In this document: piece by piece, positions 1-5,383 of the stretch
How the letters are laid out: every line of letters starts with the position of its first letter
How positions within the stretch are numbered: position 1 is the stretch's first letter
NCBI GenBank assembly: GCA_030039695.1
Contig: JASHVB010000676.1
Coordinates: forward strand, 1-5,740
Length of the DNA stretch: 5,740 nucleotides
Reading direction: 5' to 3'
From: Acetobacteraceae bacterium
Lineage (GTDB): Bacteria > Pseudomonadota > Alphaproteobacteria > Acetobacterales > Acetobacteraceae
Notes under the pieces: model-generated
The model's database searches: none
What the model saw: the letters and a program-made list of their open reading frames with translations, nothing else
What the model was told of the DNA's origin: nothing
Position numbers and translations under genes: made by a program

Positions 1-253
1 CGGCCGCGTCGATACGGCTTTCCGCTGGTCCGCAGGCGCGCCCGACACCGAATCCCCGTGTCGCGATCATATCGATCCGCTCATGCGACGTCCCGACCGG
101 GGTTGCTGTGAAGCAAAGCACACTTGCAGGTTGACCCGCCTCGCCGGATCATGCCGCTGGGCAACGATCTGCCACGCAATCCCGGAGATTTCTGTGAACC
201 GCCATGGACCAACCGCCAACCGGCATTCGGGTCCGAATGCCGTGATCGACACC
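1..253. other. Leader region with no recognisable gene
   Basis: No recognisable gene lies here. The reading frame of the flavoprotein downstream stays open back to the window edge, but the peptide it would encode is Arg/Cys/His-rich and resembles nothing I know, so I treat it as noncoding or leader. A small hairpin (TTGCT 103-107, AGCAA 112-116) and a TTGACC at 131-136 are visible. Neither is paired with a credible -10 box or T-tract, so I call no promoter or terminator. Confidence 0.5.
184..196 (+). promoter_or_regulatory. Shine-Dalgarno GGAGA with alternative GTG start of the flavoprotein
   Basis: GGAGA at 184-188 sits 5 nt ahead of an in-frame GTG at 194-196. This is the only in-frame start candidate near the flavoprotein with a good ribosome binding site. 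Using it would add 20 residues (VNRHGPTANRHSGPNAVIDT) ahead of the ATG at 254. Those residues look unstructured and are not part of the flavin fold, so the choice between the two starts stays open. Confidence 0.4.
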
Positions 254-1915
254 ATGCGCATTGACTGGCACCGCGAAGCCGACGTTGTGGTGATCGGCTC
301 CGGCGCCACCGGCCTGCCTGCCGCGATCGCCGCCCGCGAACTCGGCGCCTCAGTCATCGTCGTGGAGGCCGAGGACGACATCGGCGGCCATGCCATCACC
401 AGCGGCGGGAACGTGCCTCTCGGTGGCGGCAACGCGGCGCAGCGCGCGCACGGGATAGCAGATTCGCCCGACCTGATGTTCCGCGATCTGACCGACTGGT
501 CGGTGGTAGAGCCGAATGGCTTCCCCGACTATCGCTACAACGACCACGAGATCGTCCGCGCCTACTGCGACCACGCGGCGGCAACGCACGATTTCCTGCT
601 GAACCACGGGGTGGTGTTCATCGACCAGGCGCCGGATGCGCGCGGCGGCAACGCAGTCGGCAATTCGGTGCCGCGCGAGATGCACTGCGCGGCGATGGAT
701 TGGCCGCTGGTGCAGACCGGCAAGCCGGCCGACCCGGCGGTGCGCGCCACCACCTCGACGGGCAACGGACTGATGCGTCCGCTCGAGGCATCGGCGCGCC
801 GGCTTGGCGTGCAGATTCTGCTGCGGCACCGGATGATCGCGCTGCATCGCGAATCGCCGCGTGGCGGCCGCGTGCTAGGCGTCGCTGTGCAGACGGATGC
901 CGGCGCCATCGATATCTTCGCCCACCGGGCCGTGATCATTGCAACCGGCGGTTCCACCGGCAATGTAAACTTCCGCCGCATGTTCGATCCGCGACTGACC
1001 GAGGAATATTGCGGCCTCTCCGGCATGCCGTGGTCCGACCAGGACGCCAGCGGCGAGATCGCGGCGATGGAGATCGGCGCCTCGCTGTGGGGTGTTTATA
1101 ATCAGATGGGAGAGTTCGGCTACAGCGTGACCAAGCCGGCCGCTGTCGGCTGCCAGTACAATTACCAGAACCTGCGCTGGCGGCCGGGCAGCCGGGTGTT
1201 TCACAAGGCTCGCGCGATCGGCTTGACTGTGGGTGACTGGCAGAACGTCATCACCGTGAACATGCTGGGCAAGCGGTTCTACGCTGAGACCGGCCGAGGC
1301 TTCACGACCAACAACTACAACTCGATCAGCCCCTATGTGCAGGGCGATTGGCGCAACGCGGAAAACGTTCGCTACAGGCCGAACAACTGGCTGAACGCGG
1401 CAATGGCCGGCATTGGCGACGGCAAGAATGGTGGCGGCCCGATCTGGGCGATCTTCGATGCCGCGGCGTGTGAACGGGAGAAATGGGTGCCTGAACCACC
1501 GCACGTCGATTACGCCGAGGGCTTCTGCTTCCGGGCCGATAGCGTGGCGGAGCTCGCGCGAAGTATTGTCATGCAGTACCAGCGCGTGCCGATGCCACCC
1601 GAAAATCTGGCAGCGACGGTTGCGCGTTACAACGCGTTCGTTGATTCCGGCGAGGACGAGGATTTCGGCAAGCCGAAGCCGCTGTACAAGATTGCCACGC
1701 CGCCATTCTATGCGGCCTGGGCGACGCCGGTGATCCACGACACGCGCGCCGGGTTACGCATCAATGCGTACTGCCAGGTCGTCGATCTGTGGGGGCGCGT
1801 GATTCCGGGCCTGTATTGTGGTGGTGAATCGTCAGGCGGATTCAGCCAGCACGGCCTCGCACGTGCCACCTGCCAGGGCTATATCGCCGGGCGGCATGCG
1901 ATGCTCGAGGGCTGA
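254..1915 (+). CDS. FAD-dependent oxidoreductase, fumarate reductase / 3-ketosteroid dehydrogenase-type flavoprotein
   Basis: A predicted soluble flavoprotein of 553 residues that would transfer hydride between an organic substrate and FAD. The N-terminus carries the Rossmann dinucleotide-binding signature VVVIGSGATG (residues 11-20, GxGxxG), with the ribose-binding acidic residue at the end of strand 2 (VVEAED, about 36-41). The second FAD motif IIATGGSTGN is at 228-237. GKRFYAETG (339-347) corresponds to the conserved G-RF-NE block of the fumarate reductase family. The C-terminal FAD-closing segment runs from HDTRAGLRIN (495-504) through IPGLYCGGESSGG (517-529). No signal peptide, heme-binding CxxCH motif or membrane segment is visible, so a periplasmic cytochrome-type fumarate reductase is unlikely. 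Length fits stand-alone members of the family. ATG 254 was chosen because it puts the Rossmann strand 10 residues from the start, as is usual, but it lacks a clear ribosome binding site; GTG 194 has one. Substrate unknown: steroid, urocanate-like and other enoate substrates are all possible. The 3' end overlaps the convergent acetyltransferase gene. Confidence 0.88.
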   Translation: MRIDWHREADVVVIGSGATGLPAAIAARELGASVIVVEAEDDIGGHAITSGGNVPLGGGNAAQRAHGIADSPDLMFRDLTDWSVVEPNGFPDYRYNDHEIVRAYCDHAAATHDFLLNHGVVFIDQAPDARGGNAVGNSVPREMHCAAMDWPLVQTGKPADPAVRATTSTGNGLMRPLEASARRLGVQILLRHRMIALHRESPRGGRVLGVAVQTDAGAIDIFAHRAVIIATGGSTGNVNFRRMFDPRLTEEYCGLSGMPWSDQDASGEIAAMEIGASLWGVYNQMGEFGYSVTKPAAVGCQYNYQNLRWRPGSRVFHKARAIGLTVGDWQNVITVNMLGKRFYAETGRGFTTNNYNSISPYVQGDWRNAENVRYRPNNWLNAAMAGIGDGKNGGGPIWAIFDAAACEREKWVPEPPHVDYAEGFCFRADSVAELARSIVMQYQRVPMPPENLAATVARYNAFVDSGEDEDFGKPKPLYKIATPPFYAAWATPVIHDTRAGLRINAYCQVVDLWGRVIPGLYCGGESSGGFSQHGLARATCQGYIAGRHAMLEG

Positions 1916-2586
1916 GCCCGCAGCTCCGCCAGTCCCCGCTGCGCTGTTCCGTCCGGCGCGAAATTCGCGGGATCGAGCCACGCAACGAGTGCGTCTCTGC
2001 ATCGCGGCCATTCGTCGGCCAGGATGCTGTACCAGTCCGTGTCGCGCCGGTGCCCTTTGGTGACCATGTGCCAGCGGTGCCGGCCCTCGTACACAAACCC
2101 CAATCGATCCGCCGCGCGCTTCGAAGGTGCATTCAGCGCGTTGCATTTCCACACCAGCCGCTGGTAGCCCAACTCATCAGCGGCAAGCCGCAGCAGCAGG
2201 AACATCGCCTCGGTCGCGGCGCGCGTGCGCTGCATGCGCGGGGAGAACCAGATGCTGCCCAGCTCGATCGACGCGTTCTTGGGCTGGATGTCCATCAACG
2301 ACAGCCACCCCGACGCCATCCCCGTCGATACGGGCCGCACAGCCCAGACCATCCGGTCTTGCTCCACCGCGAACTCGGCGATGTAGCGCGCCATCGCCTC
2401 CATCGAAGCAAACGGTCCGCAGCCGAGATACGCCCAACTGTCATCGGCGCCCTGCGCCGCGTCCCACAACTCCGTCGCATGGCGCCGGTGTAGCGGCTCC
2501 AGCACAGCATACTGGCCGCGGATCGACACACGCGCGGGTAATGGCCGAGGCGTGGCATCGACCATAGGACCGATCGGTGGGGGCAT
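1879..2586 (-). CDS. GNAT family N-acetyltransferase (RimJ/RimL-like, Acetyltransf_3 type)
   Basis: Predicted 235-residue acetyl-CoA-dependent N-acetyltransferase; the acceptor (protein N-terminus, amine or small molecule) cannot be told from sequence. After a Pro-rich start come the fold's early strands (VSIRGQYAVLEPL, 20-32; MVWAVRP, 79-85; ASGWLSLMDI, 91-100). The acetyl-CoA-binding segment IELGSIWFSPRMQRTRAATEA follows at 107-127, and then the C-terminal motif NAPSKRAADRLGFVYEG (152-168), where family members usually place the cofactor-proximal Asn and the LGF turn. The usual Q/RxxGxG/A loop reads QRTRAA here. This wording recurs, as I recall, in one RimJ/L-like subgroup, so it need not mean loss of activity. 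RDTDWYSIL (181-189) is also typical of that subgroup. The start at 2586 is set by GGAGA (2598-2594) 7 nt upstream; starts at 2625 and 2565 lack a ribosome binding site. The last ~30 residues lie beyond the fold and run into the 3' end of the flavoprotein gene on the other strand. Confidence 0.88.
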   Translation of the reverse strand: MPPPIGPMVDATPRPLPARVSIRGQYAVLEPLHRRHATELWDAAQGADDSWAYLGCGPFASMEAMARYIAEFAVEQDRMVWAVRPVSTGMASGWLSLMDIQPKNASIELGSIWFSPRMQRTRAATEAMFLLLRLAADELGYQRLVWKCNALNAPSKRAADRLGFVYEGRHRWHMVTKGHRRDTDWYSILADEWPRCRDALVAWLDPANFAPDGTAQRGLAELRAQPSSIACRPAI

Positions 2587-2773
2587 GGTGCAGTCTCCGC
2601 AATCGCAACCTGCCGCATAACCCATCGCGGCGATGGCTTCTCGGTCCGGTTGCCGTCACGATGCGCCGTCCATTGGTCGTACCGGCGCCGAGGGATGCGA
2701 ATTTTGCGCAAGATCCGAGCGGTACGCGTATCCGACCTCTCCCAACCGGTCCAGTGCCGCGATCTCGGTGTTG
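2587..2773. other. Intergenic stretch between the acetyltransferase and the transposase remnant
   Basis: This holds the acetyltransferase's ribosome binding site (2594-2598) and presumably its promoter, but I could not pair a -35 with a -10 box on the minus strand with sensible spacing. A small AT-richer patch (AATTTTGCGCAAGAT, 2700-2714) stands out in GC-rich surroundings. It could mark the old left end of the insertion sequence whose transposase head begins at about 2774, but no matching inverted repeat is left in the window to prove it. Short open frames here on both strands look random. Confidence 0.4.
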
Positions 2774-2953
2774 ATGGAAACCAAACCAGGATGGGCGCCC
2801 GGTCCCGGCATCCGGGTTGTAAACGCGGAATTGAGCGGTGGGAGATGGGTCGTGAGCGCGGAGGCCTCAGGAGAGGCCAAGTGCCGGAGGTGCGGGGTTC
2901 AAACCAGCTGTCGGCACTGTTCGTATACCAGGCAGCTGCCCGGCGTACCGGCA
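2774..2953 (+). pseudogene. Transposase N-terminal remnant, ISL3-family-like zinc-ribbon head
   Basis: About 60 codons resemble the start of ISL3-type (IS204/IS1001/IS1096/IS1165 group) transposases. The order is GIRVVNAELSGGRWVVSAEA, then a CxxC pair (KCRRCG, Cys at 2882-2884 and 2891-2893), then a Cys/His-rich RHCSYTRQLPGVPA. It matches the family pattern of a strand pair, C-x2-C, and RH-x-Y-x-R-x-L-x-x-x-P. In intact family members this continues with a second Cys pair, a helix-turn-helix and a DDE catalytic domain of several hundred residues. None of that is present: after about 2953 the frame runs into sequence antisense to phnN. ATG 2774 (or GTG 2768 / TTG 2771) may be the old start; none has a clear ribosome binding site. 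The fragment cannot encode a working transposase. Identification is by memory of the family pattern, without a database match. Confidence 0.6.
2863..2878. repeat. Perfect 6-bp inverted repeat spanning the phnN stop codon
   Basis: GGCCTC (2863-2868) and GAGGCC (2873-2878) flank a 4-nt loop. The TGA stop of phnN (2869-2867 on the minus strand) lies in the hairpin. No U-rich tract follows on the minus strand, so it does not qualify as an intrinsic terminator. It sits inside the transposase remnant (coding AEASGEA in that frame) and may be incidental. Confidence 0.4.
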
Positions 2954-3487
2954 GATCAACGCTACGAGTGCCTGACCGGCCGACTTAAGATTGCCCTCGT
3001 TGCTGATGACCTCGGCGCGGGGCGCCATCCGTGAGAGTTCGCGCGTGCGCTGGAGGCGCCGCTCGACCTGCTCTGCCGTTTCCCGGCCACGCGCAAGCAG
3101 GCGTTCACGCAAGACCGGCTCCGAGACGGCAATTTCAACAAGCGCAAGCTGGGGATAGCGCGCGCGCGCCTGCGGGAGGTATCCGCGCGAGCCGTTCATC
3201 ACGACAGTTAAACCGCTGGCGAGCCAATACTCGATTTCGATGCCAACGCCATAACGCAGCTCGTTGCTTGCCCAGCTCAGCGCAAACAACCCGGCTTGGC
3301 TGCGCGACGCAAATTCCTCGGAGCTGAGTGCGATATGGTTTTCGCCTCCCGCATCCGCTGCACGTGTGATATACCGATGACTAAAACAGACCCTGGCGTG
3401 GCCGGACAACTGCTCGCGAGCGTAGCGCAAAAGACTGTCCTTGCCGCTACCGGAGGGCCCGGTCACATAGATCAGGGCGTTTGGCAT
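2867..3487 (-). CDS. phnN: Ribose 1,5-bisphosphate phosphokinase PhnN
   Basis: Predicted ATP-dependent kinase converting ribose 1,5-bisphosphate to PRPP, the salvage step that returns the ribosyl group after C-P lyase action. The 206-residue product has the P-loop GPSGSGKDS (10-18), then RYITR (38-42), GGENHIALS (47-55), LFALSW (67-72), YGVGIEIEYWL (79-89), VMNGSR (96-101) and ARGRE (132-136). This block order closely follows E. coli PhnN. The E. coli protein, from memory, is about 185 residues and ends near the point matching ALICRYAG here (175-183). The remaining ~23 residues (QLPGIRTVP onward) have no counterpart and are encoded opposite the transposase remnant. The catalytic core is complete, so the enzyme is probably active. 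AAGG (3498-3495) 7 nt ahead of the ATG gives a sound ribosome binding site that shares bases with the phnM stop. Last gene of the visible operon, 9 nt after phnM. Confidence 0.93.
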   Translation of the reverse strand: MPNALIYVTGPSGSGKDSLLRYAREQLSGHARVCFSHRYITRAADAGGENHIALSSEEFASRSQAGLFALSWASNELRYGVGIEIEYWLASGLTVVMNGSRGYLPQARARYPQLALVEIAVSEPVLRERLLARGRETAEQVERRLQRTRELSRMAPRAEVISNEGNLKSAGQALVALICRYAGQLPGIRTVPTAGLNPAPPALGLS

Positions 3488-3492
3488 CGCAT

Positions 3493-3499
3493 CACCTTA
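3493..3499 (-). promoter_or_regulatory. phnN ribosome binding site fused to the phnM stop codon
   Basis: On the minus strand the sequence reads TAAGGTG: TAA (3499-3497) ends phnM, and the AAGG core (3498-3495) lies 7 nt before the phnN ATG. A ribosome terminating on phnM therefore sits directly on the phnN initiation site, which suggests coupled translation. Confidence 0.65.
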
Positions 3500-4651
3500 T
3501 CGGCGTAGATGGCTGGTGGCGAGTGCCAGCCTGCCGCATGACCAGACCTGGCCGGGTTGCGGCAGGCCACCGACGCGTTGCACCGCGACCAAATCAGCTC
3601 GCTTGCCAACCGCGATCTCGCCGCGATCGTGCAGGCCGGCGACGCGGGCCGGGTTGCGTGTTACCAGCGCGACCGCATGCGCAAGCGAGATATCGGCGAG
3701 CTCCGGCAACTTCATCACTGCGGGCAGCAGCGATACAGGCGAGTAGTCACTGCAAAGACAGTCTGCCACACCCGCCGTGACGGCATCGAGCGCTCGCATG
3801 TTGCCCGATTGCGACTTGCCGCGCAGAATGTTGGGTGCTCCGAACAACGTCGACATGCCACGCGCGCGGGCGACCTGCGCGGTTTCCAGATTGATGGGAA
3901 ACTCAGAAATAGTCGCGCCGAGCTCACCCACGATTTCAATCTTGGCCGCGGTGTCGTCGTCATGACTGGCAATTGCAACATTGCGAGTGCGCGCCTGGCC
4001 GGCAATCTGCTGCATACGCGCCATCGCACCCTGCGCGGCTCTGGTCTTCTGGTCTATGATTGCGTCAAGCGCTGCATCGTCGGCCTTGTACACAGTCGCG
4101 ATGTATCGGCGGAACGACTCGACGTCACGAAATTGACCCTGACCTGGGCTGTGATCCATGAACGAGATCAAGTCGATCATGCCCTCATCGAGCAGGCCTG
4201 ACAGGATGGGCTGGGCAGAGGGGTCGTTGACTTCGAAGCGCGCGTGGAACTTGTTATCGATCAACGCGTGCCGCTGCCAGTCGTAAATCGCGTGGCCGAT
4301 CTGTGCGGCAACCTCGTTGTTGCGCACGCCAAACTCACGGTTGGCGAACGACAGAGCATGGAATACTGTGGTGACACCTGCGGCAGCGTGGCGCCTGTCG
4401 GCCTGCGCGCATGCGAGATCGAGCGGGAAGTTCACACCCGGACGGGGTTCGACTTCCTTTTCCAGTGCATCGCAATGGAGATCTATCATACCCGGGATCA
4501 GAATCTGGTCACCGAGATCGATCTCGACCGCACCAGCCGTATAGTCCGGATCAAGCGCTGCGATCTTACCGTCCTCGATCAGAATCGCGAGGTTGCAGCA
4601 CAGCTCATCGGCCAAGACGACCCTGGCGTGCGTCAGTAATTGGCGCGTCAT
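3497..4651 (-). CDS. phnM: Alpha-D-ribose 1-methylphosphonate 5-triphosphate diphosphatase PhnM
   Basis: Amidohydrolase-superfamily metalloenzyme that releases diphosphate from the 5-triphosphate made by PhnG/H/I/L, giving the 5-phosphate substrate of the C-P lyase PhnJ. The 384-residue length is close to E. coli PhnM (about 378). Visible blocks: the N-terminal metal-binding IDLHCDALEK (56-65), PRPGVNFP (69-76), AAAGVTTVF (89-97), FMDHSPGQGQFRD (164-176), the metal-ligand motif ASHDDD (228-233), EFPINLE (250-256), GAPNILRGKSQSGN (271-284), the acidic catalytic/metal block SDYSP (301-305), NPARVAGL (333-340) and GEIAVGKRADLV (344-355). GKSQSGN differs from the GGSHSGN I remember from E. coli; whether this is a subfamily trait is unknown. 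The ATG overlaps the phnL stop (ATGA), so translation is probably coupled. Only a weak GGAAA lies ~10 nt upstream, which fits re-initiation. It ends with TAA. Confidence 0.95.
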   Translation of the reverse strand: MTRQLLTHARVVLADELCCNLAILIEDGKIAALDPDYTAGAVEIDLGDQILIPGMIDLHCDALEKEVEPRPGVNFPLDLACAQADRRHAAAGVTTVFHALSFANREFGVRNNEVAAQIGHAIYDWQRHALIDNKFHARFEVNDPSAQPILSGLLDEGMIDLISFMDHSPGQGQFRDVESFRRYIATVYKADDAALDAIIDQKTRAAQGAMARMQQIAGQARTRNVAIASHDDDTAAKIEIVGELGATISEFPINLETAQVARARGMSTLFGAPNILRGKSQSGNMRALDAVTAGVADCLCSDYSPVSLLPAVMKLPELADISLAHAVALVTRNPARVAGLHDRGEIAVGKRADLVAVQRVGGLPQPGQVWSCGRLALATSHLRR

Positions 4652-5370
4652 AGTGCAAGCGTTTCCAGACGTGGGGCCCGACTGACCGGTGGAGCCAGTT
4701 CGATCACCTGATCAGCCAGCCGGCTCACGAGTCCGGGGTGATGGAAGATCGCGAGCATCGCCACGCCTTTCGTCTTAATCACCCGCACCAGCTCCACCAC
4801 CTTTTCGGTGGTTCGCGGATCAAGACTGGCAGTCGGCTCATCGAGCAACAACATGCGTGGCCGAGCAATCAGACCACGGGCGAGATTAACACGCTGTTTT
4901 TCGCCACCCGAAAAAGTTGCAGGCGGAACTTCCCATAAACGCTCGGGCACATCCAGCGCGGTGAGCAGCTCGCGCGCCTTGTCGCGCGCGTCGGCACGCG
5001 GTACGCCGCGCACCAGCAGTGGTTCCGCCACGACATCGAGAGCTGATTTGCGCGGAAGGCAGTGCAGGAACTGCGTGACGAAGCCGATTTCGGTCTTGCG
5101 TAGCGCGAGCACTTCATGCTCGGTTGCCCGTGCAAGATCAATTGCTTCGCCCGCCGCGTTGCGAAACACCAGGCGACCTGTGCTCGGCAGATAGGTGCGG
5201 TAGATACACTTTAGTACCGAAGACTTGCCTGCACCGGTTGGCCCAATCAGAGCCGACAGTTCACCCGGTTTCACAGTCAAGGAGACATTGGCGCACGAAG
5301 GGATCGTCTTCCGCTGGTCGTGCAGTACGAAATGCTTGGTCAGATTTTCGACAATGAGAATGGCAGACAT
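4648..5370 (-). CDS. phnL: Phosphonate C-P lyase system ATP-binding protein PhnL
   Basis: An ABC-type ATPase of 240 residues (E. coli PhnL is about 226). In the C-P lyase pathway PhnL, together with PhnG, PhnH and PhnI, attaches the phosphonate to the ribose of ATP with loss of adenine; it is not a transporter in the usual sense. Visible motifs: Walker A GPTGAGKS (43-50), Q-loop Gln100 in FVTQFLHCLPR, the ABC signature FSGGEKQRV (153-161), Walker B MLLLDEPT (173-180), D-loop SLD (182-184) and the switch His in AIFHHPG (207-213). The signature reads FSGGE instead of LSGGQ, as I recall is usual for PhnL. FLHCLPRKSALDVVAEPLL is also typical of the family. The start at 5370 is preferred over an upstream in-frame ATG at 5400 because GAGG lies 8 nt before it and it begins 10 nt after the phnK stop. 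It ends in an ATGA overlap with phnM. Confidence 0.94.
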   Translation of the reverse strand: MSAILIVENLTKHFVLHDQRKTIPSCANVSLTVKPGELSALIGPTGAGKSSVLKCIYRTYLPSTGRLVFRNAAGEAIDLARATEHEVLALRKTEIGFVTQFLHCLPRKSALDVVAEPLLVRGVPRADARDKARELLTALDVPERLWEVPPATFSGGEKQRVNLARGLIARPRMLLLDEPTASLDPRTTEKVVELVRVIKTKGVAMLAIFHHPGLVSRLADQVIELAPPVSRAPRLETLAL

Positions 5371-5378
5371 AGGGGTTT

Positions 5379-5383
5379 CCTCA
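5379..5383 (-). promoter_or_regulatory. phnL ribosome binding site fused to the phnK stop codon
   Basis: On the minus strand TGAGG combines the phnK stop TGA (5383-5381) with a GAGG Shine-Dalgarno core (5382-5379), 8 nt ahead of the phnL ATG at 5370. This is the same stop-in-SD design seen between phnM and phnN, and it decides the phnL start. Confidence 0.65.

Noticed and set aside
103..136. Small hairpin and TTGACC as a possible promoter or terminator ahead of the flavoprotein
   Set aside because: No -10 box lies at 16-18 nt from TTGACC, and the 5-bp hairpin has no T-tract.
875..1738. 287-codon open frame on the minus strand opposite the flavoprotein
   Set aside because: It is a GC-rich antisense shadow: Arg/Ala/Val/His-rich with no recognisable motif, while the plus strand has clear FAD motifs throughout.
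2804..2816. CCCGG-CAT-CCGGG hairpin as a possible phnN terminator
   Set aside because: The stem is short, no T-tract follows on the minus strand, and the sequence is accounted for by the transposase reading frame (GPGIR).
2656..2880. 74-codon minus-strand open frame just after phnN
   Set aside because: It starts inside the transposase remnant, has no ribosome binding site and its peptide resembles nothing known; the length is expected by chance at this base composition.
2880..2918. tRNA-like element: GGTTCAAACC flanked by a 7-bp inverted repeat (AGTGCCG 2880-2886 / CGGCACT 2912-2918)
   Set aside because: The GGTTCAAA resembles a T-loop, but no 5-bp T-stem, anticodon arm or D-arm can be drawn at the right spacing, and the region reads well as the transposase CxxC segment. 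It is neither a tRNA nor a convincing attachment site.
3557..4201. 214-codon plus-strand open frame opposite phnM
   Set aside because: Antisense to well-conserved PhnM blocks, with no domain of its own and no ribosome binding site.
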